DNA of 64,000 nt from an uncultured Verrucomicrobiota bacterium. Lineage in GTDB: Bacteria > Verrucomicrobiota > Verrucomicrobiia > Chthoniobacterales > JACTMZ01. Each line of letters opens with the position of its first letter. The stretch's first letter is position 1. The stretch is from contig CAJBKE010000004.1 of NCBI GenBank assembly GCA_903953565.1, positions 140,594 through 204,593 of the forward strand. Direction: 5' to 3'. The position numbers and the translations under genes were made by a program. This document shows, piece by piece, positions 13,863 to 24,056 of this stretch. The notes under the pieces were generated by a model that saw only the letters and a list, made by a program, of their open reading frames with translations, did not search any database and had not been told where the DNA came from.

Positions 13863-16800
13863 GGCACGGTAACCGGGTTGACGACCGGAATGATGTCCTT
13901 CGGTTCCTTGGATTCTTTGTCGAAGCGCACCAGCACGTAGCGGTAAGTCGCCCCACTAACGACCGGAAGCGTATCTGTAAGAAACATACTCATCACCGTT
14001 TTGCCGCCCGACTGACCGGCGTAGGACAAGCGGATGAACGGATCGTAGATCCGGGTGTTGATCCCGGCGGCATTCGCGTTGCCGGTGCCGTCGATAAATC
14101 CGTAAGCCACCGACTGCATGAGCGGGGATACTTGCACCATATCATTCTTCACCCCCGGGTCGGCGGCATCCGCCACGCGATGGCGGTAGAGCGCACAGGG
14201 GAAAAGTCCGGTGCCGCCGCTGTCCTCGATAGCAACGCGGTAAATGCCCCTGTTGGGGTCCAATCTGTCTGAGGCAAAGGTCGAAGTGCCCCCTTGCCCG
14301 TCGGTCTGGGGCCTCGAGACGGAGACCAAACGCCCGATGGATACCCCCACGCCGTCGAAATCCCCGGTATCGGCTATGGTCAGAACCTTGGCTTCGACTG
14401 CCGTCGATGCGGCTAACGAAAGCACCGATGCCGGTTCCGAAGGACCGAGGTGATAGAACAGCGGCTCCAACTTGGCAGGAAGGGGACGTTCCGGCCACGG
14501 CACCGAGGCCGTTACCGGCGATTCCTCGACCCAAGTCCCCGAGCGGACATTGCTCAGGTCGCCGACCGACGAGGATGCCGACACGGCCCTGACAGCAACG
14601 GTGTAGGTGGAGCCTTCGTCGGCGGGAAGATCGATGGAAAATTCCGCCGGTGGCTCGGGTGCGGCGAGAGAGTTCGCTTCGCCCGCAAATGCGCCCTCGA
14701 CCCGCGAGGACTCGTATCGACCAAACTTCTTGGCTCCCTCACCCGGAAGGGTTTCGCCGTCGCCCAAGGCGGAATTTTCACGTAAAAGGCCGACGCCGAG
14801 GCTGGCGGGAGGCATTTGGCCATCCTTCGAGACGTAAACGTGAAAGCGGTCGACCCCGACCGGCGGACAAACCCACATCACCCGGAGAGTGCGCGAACCT
14901 CCCGAGGCCGGGTTCGGAGTAATGCGGTCGAGGTATGGCACGGGTGTGACCAGCGACGGAAAATCGACGCAATCCAGACGAAGATAAGGGCCAGCGTTGC
15001 CATCCCTGTCAGAAGCTTGGGCATAGTAGCAAACGCGCCCGCCGTTGAGGGGCAACGGGCCCGGGTCGGACCAAGGCACACTCTCGATGGACATCGATTC
15101 GGCCAGCGTGGCATGATAAATAAAACTCATCGGACCTTGGTCGACCCGCCGGTAAAAATTCACCTCGCGCGTCAGCGGTGGCACTTCGACTGATCCGCCG
15201 GGACTTGCGATCTTGCCGGAACCCTTGTCGACCAGACCGGGATCACCGCCCTCCGGGCAACGTTGGGACGACGGAACCATCTCGGTGACCACATCGGCAA
15301 CGAAAGGAATCACGCCGGCAAGCACACCTCCCTGGTCAGCACCCAACCCAGTCGTATCCGCTGCAGCCGCGGCGGAGACAGCACCATTGTCTGTTCCCAC
15401 GCGGCACTTGATGAGGCCGATGGTCGCCGCGGCCTGCGCGAAGGTCGCCGCGTCGTAGGTGACCGTGTGTTCGGCCACGTCGTTCCCGCCAAAATGAACT
15501 TTCGCCAGCACCGTGCTACTCGGACCCGAAGTCGTCGAAGGCTGGTACAAAAATTCCGCCCAGACAATGTCCGCTTTGAGTCTTGTGCAGCGCAGCGTCA
15601 TAGGAACGCGACGACCCACTTCGGTGCTCGTGCCCTTGCTTGTCAACGGGCGTGCCGCGGTCACGGAGGGACGCTTGCAGGGAATGTCCACGCGACCGCT
15701 GACCACGCCGGGTCCCTCGCGGTCACGGATCACCCCGAAAACAGGCGCGCTGTGACCACCATAGAATTTTTGCGTGCCGAAACCGGAGACGCTGACGGTG
15801 CTGACCGCACGCACCGTATACCACCAAGTTTTGCCCGCATCCGACTCGGATGGGCTGCCGGCTATGGCGTCTAGAAATGCGGTGGTTGCGCTGGTGACTT
15901 TGGCCACCGGCGTTGCCCCTACCGCACGTCGCGCGCCGTCATAGGAATTCCAACGGAAAATTTCATACTCCAGCGTGCCGGTCTCGGGTGTTGTCGGCAC
16001 GGCGTCCCAGGAAAGCTTCAACCTCTGCCTACCCACGGTCGCCGACCACGCGTAATCGTTGACCACCTCGAGTCCGCGCACCACTTTGGGCGGTATGCGA
16101 TTGTAGATCGCGACCTTTGTCCCCGGTGAGACGGCCCCGTCGCGGCCGAGAACGTCCACTGCGGTTACGAAGTAGACAAACGCCGCCCCGCCGCCGGGAA
16201 GCACGGCCGTGTCGGGACGCAGTTCCTGCAGCGGACCCACCTGGTCGGCGAAGAAAAATGTCTCGGTGTTGGAAGGGTCGGCGGCCATGGCAGCGTCGAG
16301 GTCCTCAAGGTTGAACACCGGCAGGGTGTTCACCTTGACGGGACCTGCCGCCATGAGGTCCGTGAACGTCGGACCGGTTGCGCCACCAACCCACCCCGGA
16401 GGAACCGACCCGGCGGGAAGGCGATAGACATTGTAGCCGTTCTGAAGGATCGACCTTTGGCGCAGCGGATCGGGAGTCGCCCAACGCAAGCGCACGGCGC
16501 GGTTAACCCTCTGCCCCTGCAACTGGCTGCTCAGAGCATTGAATCCGCTGACGGCCTTGGCGTTGTTGCCGGGCAGAGCGCGGAAGTCGGCGAAAAGTGT
16601 GGCGGGCAAAGTCGGAGGCTCTACATCAACACCCGCATTGACCGGGGATCCCGGGGCAGGCAATGCCGCGGGCGACAAGGAAGCATCCACGATGACACGT
16701 CCCACTACTGCAAGATCCTCGCCGCTGGTGGGATGCCGCAGGCGTATTTCGAAAGTGGACGGCCCTGCGGCGGAAACGGGACCGGCCCATGCGTTGCCCA

Positions 16801-17338
16801 GACAAAGGTTCACGCCGGGAAACGATTTTCCGAGCAGCGCGAGATTGTCCCGGTATTCGGGGTCGGACATTCCGGCGGCGATGACGTTGGCCAGCTTCGT
16901 GGCAACCGGCTGGCCGGCCGCGGACGAGGCAAGGCTGCCGAACATTTGGTCGAGTTTTGCCGACAGCCCCGATTCCTGAGCCGAGGGTGTGAGGTCGGGG
17001 CGCAAACTCCAGGCCCGCTGCAACAAGGCGCCGACAGTCGCAGGATCCACCGCGGCGCGCATCACTCCCACCGGAGCGTAAGAACCTGCCGCCGAGGGAA
17101 GCCCGTCTTTGCGGTAAACGGTAAAGGCCGGATCTGTTCCCGCCTCCTCCGGCAAGGCCCCTTCGATCTGCGTAATAATGTAGGCCGTTGCCGACGCGCC
17201 GCTTTTGACAAATGTCGCCCCGGACATCATCGAACGGTTGGCCACGTCGCAGTCCGCGCAATTGGGGATGATCGGAGCAGGCGATGACGCGACCATCAGG
17301 CCGGATACGAGGAAGAAGGACGAAAGGAGTCTCTTCAT
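13859..17338 (-). CDS. Large secreted protein with fibronectin-III-like modules
   Basis: Signal peptide MKRLLSSFFLVSGLMVASSPAPIIPNCADCD; repeated segments such as LRWATPDPLRQRSILQNGYNVYRLP and LKLSWDAVPTTPETGTLEYEIFRWN resemble FN3 strands. Confidence 0.65.
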   Translation of the reverse strand: MKRLLSSFFLVSGLMVASSPAPIIPNCADCDVANRSMMSGATFVKSGASATAYIITQIEGALPEEAGTDPAFTVYRKDGLPSAAGSYAPVGVMRAAVDPATVGALLQRAWSLRPDLTPSAQESGLSAKLDQMFGSLASSAAGQPVATKLANVIAAGMSDPEYRDNLALLGKSFPGVNLCLGNAWAGPVSAAGPSTFEIRLRHPTSGEDLAVVGRVIVDASLSPAALPAPGSPVNAGVDVEPPTLPATLFADFRALPGNNAKAVSGFNALSSQLQGQRVNRAVRLRWATPDPLRQRSILQNGYNVYRLPAGSVPPGWVGGATGPTFTDLMAAGPVKVNTLPVFNLEDLDAAMAADPSNTETFFFADQVGPLQELRPDTAVLPGGGAAFVYFVTAVDVLGRDGAVSPGTKVAIYNRIPPKVVRGLEVVNDYAWSATVGRQRLKLSWDAVPTTPETGTLEYEIFRWNSYDGARRAVGATPVAKVTSATTAFLDAIAGSPSESDAGKTWWYTVRAVSTVSVSGFGTQKFYGGHSAPVFGVIRDREGPGVVSGRVDIPCKRPSVTAARPLTSKGTSTEVGRRVPMTLRCTRLKADIVWAEFLYQPSTTSGPSSTVLAKVHFGGNDVAEHTVTYDAATFAQAAATIGLIKCRVGTDNGAVSAAAAADTTGLGADQGGVLAGVIPFVADVVTEMVPSSQRCPEGGDPGLVDKGSGKIASPGGSVEVPPLTREVNFYRRVDQGPMSFIYHATLAESMSIESVPWSDPGPLPLNGGRVCYYAQASDRDGNAGPYLRLDCVDFPSLVTPVPYLDRITPNPASGGSRTLRVMWVCPPVGVDRFHVYVSKDGQMPPASLGVGLLRENSALGDGETLPGEGAKKFGRYESSRVEGAFAGEANSLAAPEPPAEFSIDLPADEGSTYTVAVRAVSASSSVGDLSNVRSGTWVEESPVTASVPWPERPLPAKLEPLFYHLGPSEPASVLSLAASTAVEAKVLTIADTGDFDGVGVSIGRLVSVSRPQTDGQGGTSTFASDRLDPNRGIYRVAIEDSGGTGLFPCALYRHRVADAADPGVKNDMVQVSPLMQSVAYGFIDGTGNANAAGINTRIYDPFIRLSYAGQSGGKTVMSMFLTDTLPVVSGATYRYVLVRFDKESKEPKDIIPVVNPVTVP

Positions 17339-17339
17339 C

Positions 17340-20300
17340 TCAGTAAGTCACCTCCGGCGCGCTGATTGTTCCGTTGCTGGCGCTGAATTTGACGCCCACG
17401 CTCTTGTTGAATTTGACGCAGAAGGGACAAACACCGACTTTGCCTTTGACCGTCCCCTTCCCCGCGAAACGCATCGGACTGGTAAGATCAAAGCCCTCTT
17501 TGACGCCGACCAGAGACATTCGTCCGCCGATGGACACGAGGCAAAGGGCCTCCCCGCTGACCTCGCCGACGAGTTTGCCGCCGATGGTCGGTCCTTCGGC
17601 GAACACAAACACCCCGGCGCCCGCACCGACGACAACATTGAGCATGCAGGTCGAGGGAATTCCGATGAGTTCGTTGATCGGGAGGCGGGCCTCCCCGTAA
17701 AGATAGGCGCCGGTGAACGGCGGAGCTCCGAGCACGCCAGCCACTTCGGGGTCGATCAGCGCGATCGGATCAAGCGAGCAGGAACGGCCGAAGAAAACCC
17801 CTCCTGCCATGCCGTATTCGCCGATCGTCAAGTCGGCGCTGGCCGCGAGGTAATTCTCCGCTTTGAGTGGGTCACCGTCGATCGCACCGAAGGCGAGAGC
17901 GGCATTCATGTCATTGACTTGGAAAGCCTCGAAGCTGAGCGGACCTCCGGTCATGTCGAAGAATCCGCCGAGGCCGACGGGATCTCCGCCCATGAGGGTG
18001 AACTTGACCCCGAGGCTCGCGACAAGATCCGGCGAAATCCATTTCAACGGCACCCTCTCCGCACCGATGAGGATTTCGTTGGCCGTGTCGCCTGCCGGAA
18101 TGCACCCGCCCGTGTTGTCAGACGTCAGCCTCCTGATCTGGAGGTAAGCCTTGAGTTCCAAGTCGTCCGGCACTTTGAAGCGAAAAAGCCCGTCAACCCG
18201 CAACATGCTCAGCGAGTCGCCCTCGATGTGCGCGTAGCCGTTGAGCCGCCCGGAACCGATCATGTCGCTCATCGGTCCGAGAATTTCGCCGTTGATCGAC
18301 TCGTCCACCTCGGCGAGACGGGTGGCAATCACGTCGCGCAACGTCCCGTTGACCTGCTGCAATCCGTTGTCGAGTTGGTTGGTCACCGCACCGACCGCAT
18401 CCTGCGCGTATTGCCGCAACTGCGTCTGCAGAACACCGAGAATCTGGCTCTCGATCAGATTGTCGATGATTTCCTGGCGGATGTAGGCGCGCAACTGGAC
18501 TCGCGGGACCTCCGGAAGATCGATGTTTGCTCCGACCGCATAGTGCCCCAACTCGTCCTCTATCGAATCGGCAATGGAATCCGTGAGCGTCCCGATCTCC
18601 GAATTCACCGAATCCTGCAACTGGGCAACCAGGCCGGTCGAGGGGTCCGTGATACGCGTGCGCATCTCCGCAAGGATAACATTCACATCGACGAGCGAAC
18701 TGCGGACCTGCTCAAGCGCGGGAGAATTGATGACGTCATCAAGCGCGGCGCCCGCAAGCTCCCCTGCAATCAGGCTGATGAATTGCGGTGCCTCACGCGC
18801 AACCAGCGAGCTGACCAGTTTTTTGACACCTGCCGTGCGCAAAAGTCCGTTAGGATCGGCAACGAGCGTGCCTACGCCGCCTTGGACCGCCGCGAGCTTC
18901 TCATCGGCCAACGCGGTTGCCGTGCCTACACCGGTGGAAGCAAACGCGTTATCGATCCCCTGACGCACGGCTCCTCCCGCGTTGCGCACGCGGTTCGTGA
19001 GCGCAGTGGTGGCATTCGCTGATGTGATCTGCACGGAGGCCGATCCGGGAAGACCATAAAGATCGTCGAGCAGTTGATCGACCGCAGTCATGACCGGACC
19101 GTCGATGACCGGGGCGATGAGTTTTTCGAGTTCGTTGGAAAGCAGGTCCCTGCCCGCATCGATACCCCCGAGCAACTGATCCGTCGCCGTTGCCCCCAGC
19201 GCATCGATCATGTTCTGGGTGTAACCCACCCCCGCATCGAGCGCGCTGGTGGCAAGGCCCGCGATATTGAGTTGCGGCAGACCGTCGTATTCGAGACCGA
19301 AAGTCAGCTCCGCCGTGTCGGGGCAAAGGTATTTGGCGCGATGCGTGAGCGATGCGACGAAGAAGTCCTTGGTCACATCATCCGAGGAGAAAGCCCGGCC
19401 GCCTTCATTCCAGCGCAGGTTGTAGTGGAAAGCATCTGTGATACCGAGCCAGTCCTGTTCGGCTTCGACCGCGTAGTCACCGCCTTCGGCCGAAGACTGG
19501 CGGTATCCTTCGGCGTTTCCGCCGGCAAAGCCGACATTCCCCGGGTCGAAGAAAACCGAGTTGAAAAAAGTGTCCGTGCCATCCACCCAGCCGGCAGCCA
19601 CGGCATAAAGCGAGGACGGCAGACCAGGGACGTATTTCCCCTTGGTGTGCACGTTCCACTTGAGGTCCTTGAAAAACGGAACATCGACCGAGCCGGCCAG
19701 ATTGAGGAAACCTACCGCAGGGGCCCCCACCTTGTTCTGAGAGTTGAAGTAAGCGTCCTGGCAAGGAGTGAACGCATATGTCTTGGTGCCCGGACCCGGC
19801 AGACCGACCGAGGGCACTTTGAGCCGCGAGTCGAAGGGCGCTGCTACATCCATCCTCGTGGCGATCTGCCCGTTGGGTTGGAAGCCCAGCTCCCCCCGGA
19901 GTTTGTCCTCGAAGAGTTCGCAGCGAGCCTCCACTCCAAGGACAAGAACTGCCGGACCGCCCGGATCGCAACCGCCCGATGATTCAAACCGCAAAGAGAG
20001 CGGCGTGATCGGTGCGTTGTCCCAATACTGCAATTCAACATCGCTGGACGAGTCGACCTGTGCATCGCCCAGGCCCCCCGGACAAGTGAGAGACAACTCA
20101 TCGAAGGCGATGGTGAAAGCGGACGGCGCAGGCAAGGTGATGCTCGCCGAGGTGAGCGAATCCTCGTTGAAGTTGTCCAGATACGAAAATTTGAACGCTG
20201 CGAAGACTACCGGATAGCCATACAGAAGCAGCGACTCTTTGAATGATTGCGCTTCATGCACGCCGCTCACCCCCGCGTTGCGGGCATAATATTGCGAGCG

Positions 20301-22712
20301 GAGCGTGAGATCGTAGGCAGGCGTGGCCGTGCCAGCGATGCGACTGGCCGCGGTGGCCGCGCCGAGGTCGCTGACTCGGAAATTCACGCCGGGGTAGTCG
20401 GCGATCTGCACGTCGCTCTCGAGGTAGGAAGCCGTGCCCGGACGAACGACATTATCGTCGGCAACCGCCGAGCGATCCACTCCGCTGTAAAGCAGCGAAC
20501 CTACACCCATCCAAGCCGACGTGGAAACGCCGGGCGCGGTCGAACTTGTGCCACTGATACCTCCGATGAGCGATGAACCCGCCATGAGATACGAACCACC
20601 GCTGAAGAGTGTGTTGAAAGTGTGCGCGTATTTGGCGATATCCGTCGGATCCTGGCCCCATTTGAGTCGGAAATCCCCGCCCCCAATCGCGTCGTCCGTG
20701 GCGCCGTCGCCCTGCAACCCGCCATCACGGGTCAAGCGAAGACCGCCCCCCGCAGGGGTGAAACGCACCCGGGCCGTATCCGGCGCGGCACCGCACAAGG
20801 GCGTGGCATCGGGCTTGTCCGCACACGCGCGATTGTGGGGAATATCAAATGCCGCGACGCCACCGAGCGAACTCGAAGCAGGCAGCACCTTGTCGGCCGC
20901 GATGTCGACCGCACCGTTGACGTAGCTAATGTCCTGATTGCTATCGGTTACATCCGCGCAGGGCATATGAGGGTAAAACTTCGCGGCACCGAGGACAAGA
21001 CGCGTAGTCAGCGTTCCATTCTTGTTAGCGTCGAGGCCGATCGTGAGGGTGCCGCCAACCACGGAATTCGCGCCGAGGTAGACGTGGTCGTTGGCCGCTT
21101 TGGTCGCGGAGGAAACATCGGCCAATTTGAGCCGGTTTGCGAAAAGAGCGTCCAAGCTCGCCTTGCGCACCGGCGTCACCCCCGTCACCGTGGCAGCGAA
21201 GGTGCCCGCAGCGCCGGTCCAACTGATATCGGAAACGGTAAACTGGAGCGGCTTGGATTCTTCGGTCAGTTGCCCTCCGGCAAAGGACACCATGCCGGAA
21301 GGGTTGAGGTTCTGGTCGAGCGACACAGCGCTTTGCGAAATCGTGGACTCGAACTGCCTGGTTCCGGCGGTGGCCGTGTAGCCGACACCGGAGGGAAGCG
21401 CGACCACAAGCGTTCCAGCTTTCAAGCCGGCAGAACTGAGCGCCATATTTTGCCGCTTGAAATTGATCGAGTTCAGCGTGTCGGAATCCGTCGCCGGCCC
21501 GGTCACCGGAACACTTCCCCCGCCGGTGAAGTAAGCGCAGCCTGACGCGTCGACCCCGATCGACATGCCCACTCCGCCGAATTTGTGGGTGGAACCCGCA
21601 CCGTCAATCGTGCCGTTCGCGGCGGCAACGTTTAACGTGGTCGGCAACCGGCCTCCAACGACTGCGCCCGCTGCGGTTGCCGGATCGTTGGTAATATCGG
21701 TGAACATCGTCGCGATGGATCCGAATTTCAACTGGCCGCTCAAATCGACCAGGCGCGAGAACGCGGTCGAAGCTCCATTCAGCACGCTCGTGTAAACGCC
21801 GGCCGTATCCTCGTAAGCCACCCTGACCGTCGCGGTATAGGTTCTGTTGACCGGATCGAGCTGACCGGAAGGCTTGATTGTCAGGGGAGACACCGCGACG
21901 CCGGTCTGCGCGTTCGGCGCGTATGCGAATAACGGCCAACCGCCGCTCAAGGTGTAGGGCTGCACGCCGCTCACCGTCCGGTCGAATACGGACGACTCCA
22001 GCGCGACCGCATTGCCGAGGTCGTCCTGCATGGTGACGGTGAAACGGATGTCGATGTTGGCTGTGGTGGCCACTGCCTCGTCAAACCGGTAAAGGTCGAT
22101 CGTCGGAGTGACGGTAAACCCCGAGTCCGAAGAAACGGACGATGCTGTTTGCACGCGGAAGCGCTGCGCGTAAGCGGCGCCGGACATTTTCGCCACGACC
22201 TGCAGCGCCGCGGCCTCCGTGCTGGGAAAATGCACGTAAGTTTTACCCGGCGACTGCACGCCCGATTGCGACAAGTTGGTCGGTGGCGCTGGGAACGGGG
22301 TGGTGGCGTCGAAAATGGAGACGAGTTCGAACCGGTAGATCCGTGAAGGGTCGAGCGCGGCGTACGGCACGATACTCGCCTCCACCGTGTAAGCGGAGAG
22401 GACGCCCTTCACCGCGGCAACCGTTGTGGTTACAGTCACGGAGCTTTGATATGCCGGCGACTCACCGTCGACGTATATGCCGACGGGGTTGTCTTGGTCA
22501 TCGAGCAACCTCCAACTGGACCGCAGGCTTCTGCTGCCTGTGGCGCCGAAACTGTAGACAAAATCGGCGCGCGCCGTGATGAACCTGCCCGAGGTGCGGG
22601 CCGACAAGTATCCGGGCGCACTGTAGTCGGGCGTGGTGACTGTGGCACCGCGAAGGGCAAAACCGGAGCAGAAGAGTACAACAAAGACTATTGCTAGCGT
22701 TTGGTGCTTCAC
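17340..22712 (-). CDS. Giant secreted protein of unknown function
   Basis: Very long continuous ORF; GTG start at 22712 gives signal peptide VKHQTLAIVFVVLFCSGFALRGA. ORF track extends to 22829 but that overlaps the divergent gene's start. Confidence 0.7.
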   Translation of the reverse strand: MKHQTLAIVFVVLFCSGFALRGATVTTPDYSAPGYLSARTSGRFITARADFVYSFGATGSRSLRSSWRLLDDQDNPVGIYVDGESPAYQSSVTVTTTVAAVKGVLSAYTVEASIVPYAALDPSRIYRFELVSIFDATTPFPAPPTNLSQSGVQSPGKTYVHFPSTEAAALQVVAKMSGAAYAQRFRVQTASSVSSDSGFTVTPTIDLYRFDEAVATTANIDIRFTVTMQDDLGNAVALESSVFDRTVSGVQPYTLSGGWPLFAYAPNAQTGVAVSPLTIKPSGQLDPVNRTYTATVRVAYEDTAGVYTSVLNGASTAFSRLVDLSGQLKFGSIATMFTDITNDPATAAGAVVGGRLPTTLNVAAANGTIDGAGSTHKFGGVGMSIGVDASGCAYFTGGGSVPVTGPATDSDTLNSINFKRQNMALSSAGLKAGTLVVALPSGVGYTATAGTRQFESTISQSAVSLDQNLNPSGMVSFAGGQLTEESKPLQFTVSDISWTGAAGTFAATVTGVTPVRKASLDALFANRLKLADVSSATKAANDHVYLGANSVVGGTLTIGLDANKNGTLTTRLVLGAAKFYPHMPCADVTDSNQDISYVNGAVDIAADKVLPASSSLGGVAAFDIPHNRACADKPDATPLCGAAPDTARVRFTPAGGGLRLTRDGGLQGDGATDDAIGGGDFRLKWGQDPTDIAKYAHTFNTLFSGGSYLMAGSSLIGGISGTSSTAPGVSTSAWMGVGSLLYSGVDRSAVADDNVVRPGTASYLESDVQIADYPGVNFRVSDLGAATAASRIAGTATPAYDLTLRSQYYARNAGVSGVHEAQSFKESLLLYGYPVVFAAFKFSYLDNFNEDSLTSASITLPAPSAFTIAFDELSLTCPGGLGDAQVDSSSDVELQYWDNAPITPLSLRFESSGGCDPGGPAVLVLGVEARCELFEDKLRGELGFQPNGQIATRMDVAAPFDSRLKVPSVGLPGPGTKTYAFTPCQDAYFNSQNKVGAPAVGFLNLAGSVDVPFFKDLKWNVHTKGKYVPGLPSSLYAVAAGWVDGTDTFFNSVFFDPGNVGFAGGNAEGYRQSSAEGGDYAVEAEQDWLGITDAFHYNLRWNEGGRAFSSDDVTKDFFVASLTHRAKYLCPDTAELTFGLEYDGLPQLNIAGLATSALDAGVGYTQNMIDALGATATDQLLGGIDAGRDLLSNELEKLIAPVIDGPVMTAVDQLLDDLYGLPGSASVQITSANATTALTNRVRNAGGAVRQGIDNAFASTGVGTATALADEKLAAVQGGVGTLVADPNGLLRTAGVKKLVSSLVAREAPQFISLIAGELAGAALDDVINSPALEQVRSSLVDVNVILAEMRTRITDPSTGLVAQLQDSVNSEIGTLTDSIADSIEDELGHYAVGANIDLPEVPRVQLRAYIRQEIIDNLIESQILGVLQTQLRQYAQDAVGAVTNQLDNGLQQVNGTLRDVIATRLAEVDESINGEILGPMSDMIGSGRLNGYAHIEGDSLSMLRVDGLFRFKVPDDLELKAYLQIRRLTSDNTGGCIPAGDTANEILIGAERVPLKWISPDLVASLGVKFTLMGGDPVGLGGFFDMTGGPLSFEAFQVNDMNAALAFGAIDGDPLKAENYLAASADLTIGEYGMAGGVFFGRSCSLDPIALIDPEVAGVLGAPPFTGAYLYGEARLPINELIGIPSTCMLNVVVGAGAGVFVFAEGPTIGGKLVGEVSGEALCLVSIGGRMSLVGVKEGFDLTSPMRFAGKGTVKGKVGVCPFCVKFNKSVGVKFSASNGTISAPEVTY

Positions 22713-22820
22713 TGTTGAGGGAGATACGCAGAACCCTGCGCGTGAATTGAAAATAACTATCCCGACTTCGTGCGCAAAGTATTTTTGCACAAAAAGATAC
22801 CTATCCTGTAAGTTGAAGAT

Positions 22821-23465
22821 ATGCGCCACCTAGCCATCATCTTGCTTTTGGCACCTGCCCCCATGGTTGAAGCGCTGGAATGGCAAGAGACGACGCTGGT
22901 TCGTGCAGCCCGCTCTGCGGACGAAAGGGTAGAGGCCTCCTACAGCTTCTCCAACAACACAACAAACACCGTGCGCATTCTTTCCGTATCCACATCCTGT
23001 GGTTGCACCGTGGGCAAGCCGCAAAAGCAGGAATACGGCCCCGGGGAAAAGGGCTCACTTTTGGTCAGCCACGATCCGGAGGGGCGCACCGGCACCCGCG
23101 CCTACCGCATCACGGTGAACACGGACGAATCCGGGCGCAATGCTGATGAACTCACCTTGCAAGTCAGCGTCGCCCGCCAGATCGAGGCTGGGGTGCGAGT
23201 TGCCGTCTGGGAGGCCGGCGAGCCCCGCACCGCAAAAACGATTCCTTTTAAAGTGGATCCATCTTCGCCTGTCTCTGTGCTCGGAGCGGAACCGGAGCGA
23301 GACATTATCAATGTGGAAGTGATCGAAGGACCCTCACCGACAGAAAAGTTGCTCAAAATAACGCCGAAGGATTCTGCCATGCCCGGTCAGACCCGTGTCC
23401 GACTTATCACCGAGCCGGCTCTTTACGATTCCTTGGGGGGACTTTTCTTCGCGGTTCTCCGCTGA
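22821..23465 (+). CDS. DUF1573 domain-containing protein
   Basis: YSFSNNTTNTVRILSVSTSCGCTVGKPQKQEYGPGEKGSLLVSHDPEGRTGTRAYRITVNTDE matches DUF1573 pattern (SCGCT). Confidence 0.8.
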   Translation: MRHLAIILLLAPAPMVEALEWQETTLVRAARSADERVEASYSFSNNTTNTVRILSVSTSCGCTVGKPQKQEYGPGEKGSLLVSHDPEGRTGTRAYRITVNTDESGRNADELTLQVSVARQIEAGVRVAVWEAGEPRTAKTIPFKVDPSSPVSVLGAEPERDIINVEVIEGPSPTEKLLKITPKDSAMPGQTRVRLITEPALYDSLGGLFFAVLR

Positions 23466-23486
23466 ACTCACGCCGAAAGCCCGCGG

Positions 23487-23918
23487 CTACTCCCTGCGGT
23501 ATAGATGCTTGAAGTAGTTGCCGACGAGCACGCGGACGTCCCGGACTCCGGCCTCGTTCTGCAGACGATTAGCCAATTCGGCCGCGAGACTGCATGTAGG
23601 CGAGCCGCAATAGACTACTACCACGCTATCTTGTGGCCATTCCGCGACGGCGAAACTCAGATATTCGGCAGGTGCGTCGGCCGGCAGCGAATACGCGCCC
23701 GGTAAGTGGCCGTTGGCGAATTTCCTCTCACTGCGCGCATCGACAAGGACCCACTCGCCGGACGCCAAACGAGACTTCACATCCTCCCACTCCAGAGTCT
23801 CAAGTCCGGCCAGCGTCGGATGCTCCTTGCTCAGCCATAGCCCCGACGCAAAGACCGCGTAAGCAGCTACGGTGACAACAGATAGGATGATGACAAGCCG
23901 AACGCGCGGGGAGGACAT
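23487..23918 (-). CDS. Membrane-anchored rhodanese-like protein
   Basis: N-terminal TM; WVLVDARSERKFANGHLPGAYSLP...VVVVYCGSPTCSLAAELANRL. Confidence 0.85.
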   Translation of the reverse strand: MSSPRVRLVIILSVVTVAAYAVFASGLWLSKEHPTLAGLETLEWEDVKSRLASGEWVLVDARSERKFANGHLPGAYSLPADAPAEYLSFAVAEWPQDSVVVVYCGSPTCSLAAELANRLQNEAGVRDVRVLVGNYFKHLYRRE

Positions 23919-24020
23919 GGATGGCACTCTGTCTGCTGCACCGGACGGATAAGCGCAAGCTACTCGTGACCGTCCTTGACGCGTTCTCGCTTTCTCCCTC
24001 ATCTTCTCTCCCTCCACATC

Positions 24021-24050
24021 TCTCATCCCTCAACCTTCAGCTCTCAACTA
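24021..24050. repeat. TTGAGGG/TTGAGAG-family repeat end (solo)
   Basis: TCTCATCCCTCAACCTTCAGCTCTCAACTA just upstream of the peroxiredoxin ATG. Confidence 0.7.
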
Positions 24051-24056
24051 AACATC

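Noticed and set aside
17205-19022. 605-aa plus-strand ORF
   Set aside because: Antisense to the long secreted-protein ORF; no recognisable domain, high-GC shadow ORF.
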